DNA of 64,000 nucleotides. Origin: Macrobrachium rosenbergii (taxonomy: Eukaryota > Arthropoda > Malacostraca > Decapoda > Palaemonidae). The notes under the pieces were generated by a model that worked only from the letters and a program-made list of their open reading frames with translations, was not told the DNA's origin and made no database searches. Of this stretch, positions 42,926-56,420 are shown one piece after another. Made by a program: the position numbers and the translations under genes. The stretch lies in NCBI RefSeq assembly GCF_040412425.1, contig NC_089756.1:2328498-2392497 (forward strand), written 5' to 3'. Every line of letters starts with the position of its first letter. Within the stretch, counting starts at the first letter, position 1.

Positions 42926-45890
42926 CCAGCTGCTTCGTTTCGGAGGGGCTTATTCTTGTGTCGAACTTTAGGGTTCGAGCATGCAAGATAGCAGACAACA
43001 GACACAGAATTCCCCTTTGAACCTTCTTCTCGAGGGGCCTCTGCCTCGAAGGAGTTTAGAGTTCGGGAAACTAGTAATTGTTCACAGCAGACGAGTCCGG
43101 CCTGCCCAGTTACGATTGTGTTCGCACAATCGGCTCGGCCCGGCCTCCGGTCGCACTTACGAGACTGGCTTGGCTCGACTCGGCTCGCCGCTCCCCGCCT
43201 GCCTCCCAGTCCACTGCATACCAACCAGCTGGATCGCGTTTGTGTGATCGGCTCTGCTCGGCTCAGCTCGGCCCTACTCGGGTTTTTCCGATTCGGGTGC
43301 TTGGCTATGTTCGAGTGAACTTTTTGCTCTTCCCGGGAAAGCGCTTTGCCACAGCACAACTGCTCTTCTTCCCTTGTGTGGCAGTAATCTCCTTCGGTTG
43401 ATCATCGCTCACGGTCCGCCTCTCCTGCTATCTGGCAGGACAGGTAGGGATACTCTTTCTCCTCACCTGTTCTCTTCTCCTCTCGGTTGTTCCGAGAGGC
43501 ACGAGACGGACAGAGAGAGCTCCGACGAAATTTTCTTTGGAGTTCGGCTGCCTGGCGTGCTTTGGGTATCGGTCCCCCGATTCTCTCGTATTATAACCAG
43601 GTAGCTGAGGAGGGTTTCATGGGATCTGTCAAGGTCTCCCTCCAAGGGGAGAGGTACAGGAGTTTCACGCATCGGAAACAGTGAGGGTCTTCCTCTTCAA
43701 GTTGCAATCGCCCCCATGTTTTCGTCGAACTTCACGCTGATTCGTCGGCGCGAGGATCCCCAGGACAGGACCGTGGCTCCCCCAATGAATAACCTTCATC
43801 ACTCGCAACCCTTGCAGTTCCCGAGGGGCGGAGAGTGTCAGGGATCGCCGTGGTCCTGGCTTCCGAGGGCATTCTCGACCTGATGAATTCTTTTCTTCGA
43901 AGGAGTTAATTCAGGTCGAGACACCAAGCTTCCATCCCTGCCTCGACAGAATATGAATTCCTCTTGCCTCGGAGGGTCTTGCCGACTGCAGTTTTTTGGG
44001 CAATTCTGGTGCTAAGAAGAAGGACTTTGTCCCAATTCAGATCGGTTTCGTAAGTCCTGAGTTGGCTCAACCCTTCGGAACGAACCTTTTCTTGGTTCTG
44101 CCTTTTTCTTTCAGAGATTTGCCAGATACCCCAGTAATCAAGGTTCCCACCAGGGCACTGACTTGTCCTTTGGACAATGGCCAAGAACTTTGGGTCTTAG
44201 TCATCTCAACTCGACCTTGAGTTCAAGCCAGCCCCCTCCTCCTTAGCTAACTCCTTAGCTAAGAAGTCCCTAGGCTTCAGAAGAAGATTGCAACTGCTGA
44301 TGCCTGGACGAAATGATACTTATTGAGTCTCTGAACTGGCAGTGACATTGCCGAGACCTGGGAGTGGATTCCTTCAGGAGAAGTATCTATTTCCCTTAGG
44401 TCTCGGCAATTCTTTCCATCAAACTTCCATCCCGCCACCTCTCCCATGCTCCCGATTCGGGAAATGCCAGCTGGCTAGAGCTAATTGCCTCAGTACCCTG
44501 TCATCTTTCAGAAGCTTCTCCATGGTGGAGAATGGAAGTCTGCTTCCTTTCCTCCATTCTTTCCTCTTCGATGTATGAGGAAAGAGTTAGGCTAATGCTT
44601 GATTGAAGGAACCTTCGAATATGCTTGCATACAGTGAACCTCTCACATCTTGTCTGGGGATACGTCCCACACCCCGAGGAATAGGTCAAATTAAGAATGC
44701 TTAAAACCCATCTAAAAACACTTAGAACTGCCCATTTGTTCCAACACAATATACAAACCCGAGGTCCTTTACATTAGGAATTACTTTCAGGCGTAGGCTG
44801 GAAACAGCCGTTAAACTCTTGAACAAGGTGGTTAGGTTCTCTCTGCCTGACTGTCGTTAAGCTCTTATTTTCCCAGTGGGATCTTTCTGTGTTTTTGTTT
44901 TATATGCGTGTGTTTGATATTTATTAATACAAACCCACGATTTGTGATAAGATGTATTGCGTAAGTTTGTCGTGCCCTTGCCTGTGTCTGGGGTTTGACG
45001 GCCAAGGGCATAACTGGAGTAGCATAACCAAGTGGTAATGCTTTCTCCAGCTGCCCTTTACATAAATACTTAAGGCGCCCCTGTACTTTCGGAGATATAG
45101 TTTGGGACGCAATATCTTCACTCCCCTACATCCATCGGGACGTAAGAGTTAGTTCCCTTCTTGGGCTTCCGCCCTCCGTGTGTAAGGGGCATCACTAATT
45201 TCTTCCTACTTATGCTGAGTGTTACTCGCCGCCTGCGCTTAGAGATTTGCGGGCCGAGTGGGAGGTTACGGGCGTCGTCGATAAGTTCCGCTTCCATGGC
45301 GCCCTTGGTGGCCTCCCCTCCGTCCTTTTTTCTCTTCCTGTAGGTTCTTCCTTCTCTCTCCTTGGCCCTCTTCGCTCGCTCGTCGGGCGAAGACCGGAGG
45401 GGGCGGGAGCGATTGAGTGACCTCGTCTAGAGTACTTCCTAATGCTGCGTAGGGCTGTTCCCCTTGTAGCGGGAGGTGCCCCCCTCTACTAATCATCTTT
45501 GTTTTTCTTTCAGGTTGTCAGTGAGCATCGCAGACACAGCAGTAGTTGGCTGGATATATCAAGAATATCTTGCATGAAGCAGTCCCGACATTCATTCAGT
45601 GTTGCTTCGGGATCAACCACAATACCTGATTAGATGACATATTTCCACGTCGGGATCGCTCTGACTCTGTTCCCGCCGATGTAGATCGATCGCTGTCATT
45701 GCTGGTTTTCATGTATACTGTTGCAATGCTTCCTGTGTATCTGTGGTCCATCTGCTCCTGCTGTTCCTTGTGTTATGCTCTTGTCAACTCGACGACATTC
45801 TCTGGGCTGCTGTCCTGGTCTCCTGCCGCAGCCGCCCTGATCGTCTCCTGTCGCTGCTGGTGACTTTCAAATGACATTCTGTCCGTTGCA

Positions 45891-46497
45891 GTAGCTCCTG
45901 CCTTCCGAAACCGCTAACGAGCTCCTGCATCGAATGTCCTGATCGTGCCGCTTCTTCTCCTAGTGATCGTGCCCGGGGCCGCTTCCGTTGTGTTCCTGCC
46001 AGCTGCCCTGGAGGTTACGATGTCAGTCATCCTGTAGAAGATGTTGGCGTGAAAGAGAAGGAAGTCGCCTTGTGGAAGTGACGTTCCTCGCCGTTGCACA
46101 GCTCCTGCTCGCCGAACCTTTGCCGTGCTCCTACATCGGCTGTCCTGATCATTCCTGCTGCTTCTGATGGTCATGCCCGGGGCCGCTTCCGTGCGTTCCT
46201 GCCAGCTGCCCCAGAGGTTACGATGTCCGCCATCCTGTAGAAGATGTCGGCGTGAAGATGTAGGAAGTCGTCCTGTTGAGGAGGTGATGTTCCTGGCTGT
46301 TGCAGTAGCTCCTGCCTTCCAAATTGCTGCCGTAGCTCCTGCATGGGCTGTCCTGATCATGCTTCTCCTGTTGGTGGTGTCCTGGCTGCGTCCGTTGTGT
46401 TCCTGCCGGACTACCCTGGAGGTTACGATATTTCGTGTCCACCATCCTGTAGAAGATGTCGGAGTGGAGGTGAAGGAAGCCGTCCTGTGGAAGTAGC
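45891..46497 (+). repeat. Three tandem units of about 205 bp in DIRS copy C
   Basis: These correspond unit for unit to 41211-41825 in copy B, with small deletions. Confidence 0.8.
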
Positions 46498-48949
46498 TGC
46501 TGTCTTCTTCATCTTATCTTCGATCTCGTCTTCTTCTGCATCTTCCCTTCCTCTCTCGAGGTCCAAGGGGGTCCCGAGAATCGGACAGACCTCCATCGGC
46601 CGAAGGAAAGGAATGCTGCTTCTTGCCCTTGATGCCCTTGGACGTCTAGGGACTGCCTCCTTCCGAGGAGGCAGTGGGTCTCTCGTTGGCTCTTCCTGAC
46701 CTTCGGGTTAGGAAACCAATTCGCATAGCCCTGGGTTTTGTGTTTCGGAAGACGCGGGCGCGCAGACCTCAGTTTGCGATCCCGTTCCCGAGTCTTAGAG
46801 GTTCTGCCTCTAAGATGGGGGCTGCTTCGGGCGCTCGTTTGTCGAGATTCTATAGAAAATCGAGTATCCCCATCTGGTGTGGAGAAATTTTCCTGGGCCC
46901 AGTTAGGGAGCAGTGCGAGAGAAAGGGCCGAGGCACCCAGGTGTCTTGGTTCCTCTTCCTGCCAGCACCGCAAGCGCTCCCCGAGTGTTTGCCAGTGCTC
47001 GGTCGGGTTCCCAGCCTGGTGTCTCGATCCTCTCGGTTCGAACACCAGAAGAAGCAGGGAAGAGATTCTCTTTAGGAGTCCTGGGGGACTTCTGAGGGAC
47101 TGACTTCTTTCCTTCCAGGAGACAAGTTTCGAGGGCCTCGGGAACGCCTCTCATTGCCAGTCTTGCGTCTGACTGGTTCAGCTTGCTCTCTCGATTTTAG
47201 AACAAAGCAACCGCTCCGATTTTCGGAAGTCTCATTCTCCTGTTGGGCGCTCTCCTTGGGGCACAGGGCGAGAGTGCGAGCAGGTTCGACACCAGGTGTC
47301 TGGTTGTGCCTGATTACTGCAGAGTTGCGACACCAGGTGACTCAGGTGCCAGTCTTGGAAGTCAGTCGTCTAAGACTGGTTCTGTTTTGGCCTCTCAAAC
47401 GATGCATTAGGAAACAAAGCAGCCACTCCCTCAAAGGATTTTCGGGAAACTAGCAATTGTTCACTGGCAGGAGTCCGGCCTGCCCAGTATGAGCTTGCCC
47501 GAATTGGCTATGAATCTGGTCGGCTCTCATTACGACTGAGGCACAGGACTTATTTTGCCAGAAAGTGCCCTGCCTCCCAGAGACACCGACCAGCTGTCTT
47601 AACGTGATCTTTTGCCGGGCACCCAGTTGTCAATTTTTGCTCTTCCCAGGAAAGCGCTTTGCCACAGCACAAGTGCTCTTCTTTCCCTGTGAATAGAAAT
47701 CTCCTTCAGTTGATTATTGCTCAGCTGCTTATCATTCTGGCAGGACAGGTTACTCTTTTCTGTCACCTAACTTTAGGTTGTTCGAGCATGCAAGATAGCA
47801 GACACAGAATTCCCCTTTGAATTTTCTTCGGAGTTCAGCTGAGCGTGCTTTGCCTTGGTATCGATTCCCCATAGTAGTTATTATAACCAGGTAGCTGAGG
47901 AGGGTTTTGGGATCTGAAACTAGTCTTGTTCCAGGGGAGAGGTACAGGAGTTTCAGTCGGAAACAGCGAGGGTCCTCTTCCAGTTATGATTGTGTCTCGG
48001 GAAGTCGGCGCGAGGATCAAGGACAGGACCTGGCTCCCCAATGAATAACCTTCATCACTTGCAACCCTTGCAGTTTCCGAGGGGCGAGTGTCAGGGATGT
48101 GTGGTCCTGGCTTCCGAGAGCGTTCTCGACCTGAATTCTTCTTGGAGTTAATTCAGGTCGGGTCTTCCCCCTGCCTGCAGAATATGAATTCTTCTTGCCT
48201 TGGAGGTCTTGCCGACTGCAGTTTTTGGGCAATTCTGGTGCTAAGAAGAAGGACTTTGTCCCAATTGGGATCTCCGTTTTGTAAGTCCCGAGTTGGTTTG
48301 ACCCTTGGGAACGAACCTTTACTTGGTTCTGCCTTTCTCTTTCAGAGATTTGCCAGATACCCCAGTAATCAAGGTTCCCACCAGGGCACTGACTTGTCCT
48401 TTGGACAATGCCCAATAACTTTGGGTCTTAGTCATCTCAACTCGACCTTGAGTTCAAGCCAGCCCCCCTCAACTCCTTAGCTAAGAAGTCCTAGGCTTTA
48501 GAAGAAGATTGCAACTGCTGATGCCTGGACGAAATGATGCTTATCGAGTCTCTGGAACTGGCAGCGACATTGCCGAGATCTGGGAATGGATTCCTTCAGG
48601 AGAAGTATCTATTTCCCTTAGGTCTCGGCAATTCTTTCCATCAAACTTTCATCCCACCACCTCTCCCTTGCTCCCGATTCGGGAAATGCCAGCCGGCTAG
48701 AGCTAATTGCCTCGGTACCCTGTCATCTTTCAGAAGCTTCCCCATGGTGGAAAATGGAAGTCTGCTTCCTTTTCCCCGTTCTTTCCTCTTCGATGTATGA
48801 GGAAAGAGTTGGGCTAATGCTTGATTGTAGGAACCTTCGGATATGCTTGCATATTCCCCTCACATCTTGTGTCTACTTACGGATTCACAGATTGAGGAAT
48901 AGGCGCACACTGTTAAGACCTTGTCTTGAATTTGTGTGACCGAGACGAT

Positions 48950-50640
48950 TAGTACCTTCTCATCACCGTCTGGGCTCAGGACAGCCTTTTGGCCGTCCGA
49001 GAATTCAGGATGGGTTTTGCGGCACTCACTGGTTTCGTTGAACAACAAAACCACAGTAGTGGCATTTGTCGACAAACAAGAGGCAATCGTTTTTTCCTCC
49101 TGTTTCATCTCGACATTTGTAGGTACTTGAGTGTTGTTCTATTGCACACTCGACAGCTTAATTAACCAGATGCATTCCTGGTGGGGAGTTATTGGTAGGC
49201 AAGCCTGGCCTCGGGTTTGAGTGATCGGGACGGAACATGCTGCTCACTCTTTCTTCACGAAGATTCATGCAGAGACTGATCGACTGATAAATCCCTACCG
49301 TCCTTCTGTTGCCTCCCTGCACACAAGTCGGTAGTTTTTTCTTGCTCCTTCATACCAGACCAGGGGCCGCTCCATTGAGGCATGCTGTCTTTTGGTGAAA
49401 ACTCGATATCGACGTTTTTCCCTCCGTGTTTGTCCGTTTCGCTAGGGTTTCCAAACATTGCTCACCCCGAGTTACAGACAAATACTTGAAGACTTCGCCT
49501 TCATCTGACCTGATTGCCAAGGCATCGAGAAGAATTTATTTGACCCATCCTCCTGTGCAGCTACACAAGAAGCAGGTTTTGAGGCAGTACATCCCTGTGT
49601 GTTCAGGACTGGGAGGTTTCCAGCTTTCCTTGCAAGCACAGGCTTTCTCACTGAGTGGCAACGGATATAGCTGGATATCCCTTGAAGTCCTCTGCAACAC
49701 TGTCCCAGGGACTGGATCCGTCTTCGCTGGTGGTGTCGTTGTTGGAACTTCTTCTTGGGTCAGAGTCGCTCGTCAAGTCTGGACTTCCTCGTCTTCTCCG
49801 CCGAGGGCTGCTTCTCTCCCTTTCATTTATGAAGAACGTAGGCCCTTGCGACCTAGTCTTCCATCTGAAGTAGCCTTTGTCTCCACAGTCGAGAGTTAGC
49901 TACAGACGAGAAGCTTCTTCAGTCATGCTCTCCCAGGGAACTGTTTCCTGGATGACATGCGACTCTCGTTTAGGGTTACTGTCCGTGCTCTGCACACACC
50001 CTACGAGAGTCATCGGATAGAGATATGCCCTCTTAGGACCATCTCTCATCTTACCCTGGCCTTGGCGTAGAAGATGGAAGAACAGGGATGGGGATCATAC
50101 CTTGACTCCTTCTCGGATGTCGTAGATGGACTCTGAATCCATTGGCATCGACTGTCAGGTTCGAGTCTTTCTTGTTCCCCTCCTCCTTGGACTTTGTGTT
50201 GATGATCCAGATCATTCGTTACTTTGTCCTGTTGGGAGCTGTGGTACTTTCCGAAGGCTTGACATTCCTAACCTGGATGTCGTCAATGTTTTCGCTAGTA
50301 CTGTCTCTCCCAAGGAAGAAGTGTCTAAGGACACCTCTTCTCCTGACTTCGTAAAGCGATCAAAGGAGGTACTTGGCAGCTGTGACGCGACAATACCGGT
50401 ACCTTTCACCCGAGAGCTCACAAAGTCGATGGCTTGGTCCATCCCACGCATTCGGAAGAATTTCGGTACCACAGGTGCTGAAGGCGGGTGTGTGGTCCCA
50501 ACAGACTACCTTCACCTCCTTCTACCTCCGGGATGTTGCACACAAGTCCTTGGAACACTTTTTCCTTGGTCCTGTGGTGGCTGCTCAACAAGTTGTGTTG
50601 CTTATCCAGCTCTTTCAAGAGGACAGGTTGCATCTCGCCT
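48950..50640 (+). pseudogene. RNase H to tyrosine recombinase remnant of DIRS copy C
   Basis: This aligns by eye with 37430-39190 of copy A. TVVAFVDKQ parallels TVVAYVNKQ, and the block GTCCCAACAGACTACCTTCA parallels copy A's GTCCCAGCAGACTACCTTCA. The end CTGCTCAACAAGTTGTGTTG parallels CTGCTCAACAAGTTATGTAG. Internal deletions remove most of the methyltransferase-like part and Arg-1. Confidence 0.75.
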
Positions 50641-51179
50641 ATGGTGTTGGTTGTGATTGGGAGAATGGAGGTTGAGTGACTGGCCTCTCTTCTTTCTCCC
50701 CATCCTGGCTCTCTTCCCTTCAGGATGGAAGCGGACTCAAACAAAGCTGGACTGGCACGATGAGGCAGATAAGCACATAACAGGAGCTCCCGTTCTATTT
50801 CCGTTCAGGTTAATAGAAGCAACCCCACTCCTTCCTCTTGCAAGGGGAGGAAGGAGACCATGACAATGAGGGAACCCAATGCTTGTATTTTGCCTTATTG
50901 TCATCCGACGTCAAATCCTTCCAGCCTACTTTGCATGAACTGACGTTTCCTCTTTCATGCAAAAAGGACCCAGAGAATCTGACATTTGATCTTGCAGTTT
51001 CTTACAACCCGATCTTTTGTCAGAGGCAGTTTTCCTTCCTCGCTCTTTCAACCAGGAAGGGAAGACAAGGTGTGTGAACTCCAGTCAGTTCAGAGAGACT
51101 CACTCAGATTCCTCCCTCCAGTCAGTGAGTCTCCTAATGTAAAGGACCGAGGGTTTGTATATTGTGTCGGAACAAATAA

Positions 51180-51464
51180 CAATTTTTAAGGTAAATTGTA
51201 TTTTTCCTAACTATACAAACCCGAGGTCCTTTACACTTTATGCCCACCTCATGCCACCCCTCAATCTGAACCTGGACCGAAAGGCAAACTGGAATGTTTA
51301 CATCCGGGGAGGTGGGTATTCCCGCCTACCTGGCGGTAGTTACTGCCTAACCACCTTGCTCAAGAGTTTAACAGCCATTTCCAGCCTATGCCTGAAAGTA
51401 TTTCCTAGTGTAAAGGACCTCGGGCTTGTATAGTTAGGAGAAATACAATTTACTTTAAAAATTG
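51180..51464. mobile_element. 285-bp foldback built from DIRS terminal sequence
   Basis: About 57-bp inverted ends (CAATTTTTAAGGTAAATTG outermost, then CCTAACTATACAAACCCGAG) enclose DIRS leader-like sequence in reverse orientation, such as CAGCCATTTCCAGCCTATGC. A second partial copy of the right arm lies at 51465-51570. Confidence 0.75.
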
Positions 51465-51570
51465 TTATTTTGAAGTTCAATGGCCGTTTCACATTCAAGT
51501 ATTCCCTATAATGTAAAGGACCTCGGGTTTTGTATAGTTAGGAAAAATACAATTTACTTTAAAATTGTTA

Positions 51571-52415
51571 TGTTAGGATTTTCTTGTCTTTGATCTGCTT
51601 TTAAATGGAAGTTAGTTTTCAGAACAACGGGAAGGCAACACTTAACCTCTGAACAGAACCTTGTAGGGTATATAGCCTTCTTCCGATGTTAGGTGTTACA
51701 GGATGAGGGGAACAAATTTCTGCTGTTACAAATAAGCACTCCAAGGTGAGGTTTTTTTGTTGGTGGAACCTTTGTCCGTCGTTCTAAATTAACTGACCAG
51801 AAATGGCAAACAACTTTTTCACTTTTAAGCCTCAGTCTCACCAAAACTTATCCTGCAGGCAGCAGTTTTGTTTCAGATAGATGGTTTTTGTGCTATTTGT
51901 TATTAGCAAAAGATGATCCATTGATGATGATTGTTGCTCCTACTGGAATACAGACCATCAACTTTCATGTTGTTTGTAGTGGTCAGTGCCAGCAGGATTT
52001 GGCCATTCAAACTTGGAAACAAGGTAGTTAACCCTTTGAGGATTTTGGGGCGTCAGAAAATCTGTCTGCACCAGAACAACACTTCCCTTTTCACTGACTG
52101 AGTGAAAATGCTTTTCAGTAATTTTCTCTGTTCTTTATAATATACGTCATGCTACATTTATGAATTTGGCTTTATTGTAAACCTATAGAGTTGAACATGT
52201 AAAGCTATAGAGATGAACATTTTTTTAAAATTCCCAAGAGAATGAAAAAACATTGATGTCACAAGTAAAAGTTAGCTGTAACAAAAAAGTTGTTTACTTT
52301 TACAATGAAATTCACAATAAATCTTAGAATTAGATATCTAATTTCTGTTTACACAGTGTAGAAGATCAAATTGCCTTTCCAATTGTTCATTTTAAATGTT
52401 TGTTACACAACCAAA
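51571..52415. other. Unassigned AT-rich stretch
   Basis: No coding frame or element boundary is recognised between the foldback and copy D. Confidence 0.5.
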
Positions 52416-52419
52416 TCTG

Positions 52420-54955
52420 TCCTTTACATTAGGTTTTTGCTTTCAGGCGAGGCTGAAACGGCTGTTGAACTTCAAACAAGGTGGTTAGGCAGTTGACTAC
52501 TGTCAGGTGGGTGGGAGTACCCCTGCCCAAACGGATGTAAACATTCCAGTTTGCTTTCAGCCGTCTTGAAGCATGCTGACATTGTCTTCATGCTCTCTTG
52601 ACCTCTTTTCTTTTTTTGGGAAATCTTTGTTTTTCTTCCTGAATTCATTTTCTTTCTTTGTTTTTCCTATCCCCAGCATGTGTGTGTGTTAGGAGGGAAG
52701 AAATGTAAACCATTTAGGTCAAATCGTTGACAAGCCTGACCCACAAGGTTGCCTCTGCCCATCTTGCAGGGGCCTGGGGTTCACAGGATGCTCCTTGTAG
52801 TGAGTGTTGCTCTTGGTCCCCCAACAGAATGTTCAAGGGAGACGTTGATCCTAAAGCACCCTCTGTTCCTCTTAATACGGGACGACTCCAGTGTTTGCTC
52901 ACATGAATCTCGTTTCTGTTGCGAGTGTTGTTCTGGTTGGCAGAGCAGTGGTGAGGACTCCTCTCCTTCCTTTTTTCATTGGTTCTGATAGGTAAGGAGA
53001 GTTGAAAGAATCCTCTTGGGGTCTCTTTCCGTTCTGGAGGAGTTTTTCCTCCAGAGCAGGTAGAGCTTCCCAAAGAAAGTTAAATATTAGTCAAGAGAAA
53101 TGTGACTGTCTTTGTTCCCGTTTTTCCTTGGATGAATTTACTAAATGGTTTTTTCTCAATCCAGCCTGGCACTTTGTTGTTATCTCCCCATTATTACAAA
53201 AATTAATTTGGCCAGGCCTATATTGACTGCCTGCATTCCTGGCCCAGATTATCCTATTTTACATTTTATTTCTTAGGTAAGTGCTGGTTTAATGGTATCT
53301 CAGATGCAAACTGTTCCAAGTTTTTCTTGTTTTTTGGGGATCTGAATATTAACTGTTGAAGAAGAAGATTTTGCAGTATATTTACATAGTAAATTCTAGA
53401 AAATTTATCATTTTTTCACAAGACATTTCATTAGTAGTACTTATCTGCTGCCTCTTCTGCTTATCCATGATGATGAAAGAAGAAGATACTCCTTCTCCCC
53501 AAATCTGTGGTCTGAGAGAAAGGGTAGTTCCTTCCACACTGGAAGGCAGTGGATCCTCCGTCGGCTCTTCCATTCCATTGGATCAGAGAACCCATATTTT
53601 GGCCTCCGGGTCTGTCAGTTCGGGAGCCATTAATTGCAGTTTTAAGGTCCGCACCCCCTGTGTGTTTGCTCGAGATTCAGATCCGGGCATGCAGGTGCCC
53701 TGTTTCCTGCTGCAGACCTTGAGCCAAGTCATCTCGGGATATTTTGGAATTTTGTAATGCCCCTAGAGGCGGAGAAGAGGTCCCCTGCTCAGTCTTCCCG
53801 AGAGGATATCGAAGAAGACATTCTCATTATTGGTCTTATTCGGCCAGCCAGAAATGGCTCCTCCCAGTCCTAAGCCCTTTTTAGCTTTGCCTTTTGTGAG
53901 CGTTCTTGCTATTCGAGCTCCGCTCTCCTCGGGAGATGTCTTGACACTCTCCTGGACCCTGGCTACCGTCACCATATGGGTTGGTATTCCCAGCCCACTG
54001 CCTCTTTGGTTCTGCCAGCAAAGCCAGTGGGATCTGATTTTCCTCATTTGTCCCCTCTGGTTTGTTTGCTCCTTCCAAGGGGATACTAGTTGGAAGAGCT
54101 TTATTTGTTTTTCTCTTCCAGGGTTCTACCTTTTCATATTTTATCCTGGCTTGGTCCTTGGCAGACACCAGGTCTTACTTTGGTGGTGCCCGTGTGGTCC
54201 AGGAAGGATCACGGGGCCTGTTGAGGTTCTCCCTTCTGCAGAGAGAGATCCTTGGAGGACCGCACTTCTGGACAGGAATGGATTTCCTTTGTAATTTTCC
54301 TCTTTAGGATTGCAGACTGTTCAATCTTTAATGAACAGAGGATTTTTCAGAAAATGCCTGGAAAGTCAGCACAATGATATTTTGTACTGAAGTCCTGGTA
54401 TCCGTGGACTTTGTCCAAATGCCCTGGTTATATCTCCTTACTGGGGTTGAAGGAACCTCCGTGGGGCTTTTGTGGTCCACGTGCCATGGGGGCCCTGGGC
54501 CAGGTGAACAGTCTTGTGTTTGGGCAAGACAGCTCACTTCTTTCATCTTCGGTTAAGCTTCTTCTCCCGCTCTGCCTTGCCAATATTTTACCAGCTGTAG
54601 GGCGTTGCTGATTAAGTAGGTTGATAAGACCTGATTTCTCTTCTGGATCCGGGTCTCTTTGCAGCAGCTTGCTGCAGAGAAAATCTTATCTCCCAGCATT
54701 GAAGCCATAACCCTGGAAAATATCCCATTGGCGCCTTCCAAGCAGTATATCTCTTCTAATGGTTTTCAAATGCAATGTCTGGTAAATTTTGAATTATCGT
54801 ATTTGGGGAGGACTCCGCCTTTGGGAGACTGTGCCAGTCCGGAAGCCACCAGTACAGTTGGAGTGAGGAGTCAGTCCCCATTATTGGGGGCAGAACTCCC
54901 AACAGGCGGATTGGCTTATACCTGGGCCACTGCAAGCATACTGGTGCTGTCCTGA
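52420..54955 (+). pseudogene. DIRS copy D, gag-only remnant
   Basis: The leader (GGCGAGGCTGAAACGGCTGT, GGTGGTTAGGCAGTTGACTA) and gag segments parallel copy A from its left end to about 35.8 kb. They include GTGAACAGTCTTGTGTTTGG and GGAGGACTCCGCCTTTGGGA. The Cys-rich gag N-terminus follows AAATGTAAACC directly. This copy therefore shows the empty site for the foldback element that interrupts copy A. The coding frame is scrambled by indels, and no pol follows. Confidence 0.8.
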
Positions 54956-55640
54956 AAGGGTAGGGTTCTGTGGACTGTTTTCAGTCAACTCTCACTTGTG
55001 CCATTGGTGGAGAATGTTGAATACCTGAATTTCTGATCCGATACTTTCTTGATATGACCAAGCAGTTTTGGGTGGGTGGATGAACTAGTTTGTGTGTGGT
55101 GGTCTGATGTGTGCATGCTTGGCATCTTGGGGTCTCTTCGGGCTTTGGGAGTGTGTTGGGTGTGGGAAGCTGGGTAGTAGAGCTGCATCAGTTTTGCCCT
55201 TTTTGATATACTGTCAGGGTCTTGAAATGGGGGTCCAAAATCGGGTGTGTTTTTGGACTTTTGCATTGGACTGGTTTAAATTTATGGATTTGGCTATTAG
55301 TTCTCACTTAATTTTGGATCCAATACTTAAAATCTTGAACTTTCTGGCATGAACATGGATATGAGCTTGGCTGTTTCAGAACAAACACTGAGACACCAGG
55401 GTGTTAATAAATCTGTGGATTTGATTCAAATAATAGGGTCCTTTATTGCACTAATGTAAGCTTGTCATTAGATTATGAATGTTTACACAGTGTAGTAAAA
55501 CAATTTGGCAAAGTGGACAGATTTAAATTAATTCTAGAAAAGATAGCAGTCATTTTCTATTTTGTTAAATTTTCTTCTTCCTTGGAAGCTAGTGAGAACA
55601 ACAGAGACTCCATGGCCACATTCTAAATGACTCAGTTCTC
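54956..55640. other. Unassigned stretch
   Basis: GT-rich at 55050-55180. No recognisable feature. Confidence 0.45.
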
Positions 55641-55759
55641 ATTTGAATTTAATGTTTTCATAAAAAACTTAAATGATGAGCCATTTGACTTTTTCCAAAG
55701 ACTGAAGAACATGGACCAGCCCCATGTACTTGCTCTTCCTTTTATGGCATGTTGTTTTA

Positions 55760-56420
55760 TCTACAAGGAGGATGGAAAATTTAATAAAAGCTGCTGAATG
55801 CATTGAGAGCAAGGTTGGTTCCATTCCCATTGGAAATTTAAAACGGTATGGAAAGAACCTTCTAATAAAAGCTGGCAATGAGATTGAGGCAGCTTTTATC
55901 TAACTTTAAACCTCCTGAAAGTGGAAATATTGAATGCATTTCATCTCACAGATTTCAACACACTGAAATGAAAGTTTACTCAAAAGACTTGCATGTTTTT
56001 AAAAGAGGATTATCGATGTCCTTTTGTTTATTAAAAAAACTGGGTGGGGATTATCCTTTTAACCTTTTCTTCCATTAGATTGATAAGATCATTGTTGGCC
56101 ATGAGAGGATGCATTTAAAAAATATAAAGAAACCTAAAGATATGCAAATGCTTTGAATATGGCCACATTCAAAACTTCAGCGATAACAATAAAAAAGATG
56201 TCCTGTGTGCAAATAAGCACGATCTTCTTGGCGGCTTGTAAGAAGCAGCCCGATACTGTTGTTTTCTTTGTAAGGGTGTTCACACTCCAAATTCTGGCTT
56301 GTAAAAGATATAAATTTGAACAAGAAGTCATCTAGTGGCTGATTTTGAACATATCAGCATTAGTGAATTGCAAAGCGCACGGTATTGGGGCAAACAGAAG
56401 TGCCAACTCTACATATGCTT
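55760..56420 (+). pseudogene. Jockey-like LINE ORF1 remnant
   Basis: Broken segments in three frames give NLLIKAGNEIEAAF, NFKPPESGNIECISSHR, VYSKDLHVF, KRCPVC and CKRYKFEQEVI. Together they follow the layout of ORF1 in Jockey-type LINEs, an RNA-binding domain then CCHC-like knuckles, upstream of an endonuclease ORF2. Stops and frameshifts are dense. Identification rests on these short blocks and on the endonuclease fragment downstream. Confidence 0.6.

Larger units (their letters stand above)
39952..44737 (+). mobile_element. DIRS copy B, lacking pol and right terminus
   Basis: It starts with the same terminal repeat as A (GTTCCAACACAATATACAA). It continues through a leader different from A's, then gag-like low-complexity sequence with a 205-bp tandem repeat and a minisatellite. 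It ends without RT or recombinase where copy C begins. It is collinear with 44738-48900, so B and C are a tandem pair. Frames are short and no intact gag remains. Confidence 0.75.
44738..51173 (+). mobile_element. DIRS copy C, degraded but with both termini
   Basis: The left terminal repeat is at 44738-44771 and the right at 51140-51173. From 44738 to about 48900 it repeats copy B, with many small deletions. From about 48950 it matches copy A's RNase H to recombinase region. LNNKTTVVAFVDKQ marks RNase H near 49030, and the segment at 49640-50600 corresponds to the tyrosine recombinase. Deletions and frameshifts are dense and no domain is intact. The right end has the same 3' hairpin as copy A. 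Confidence 0.78.
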
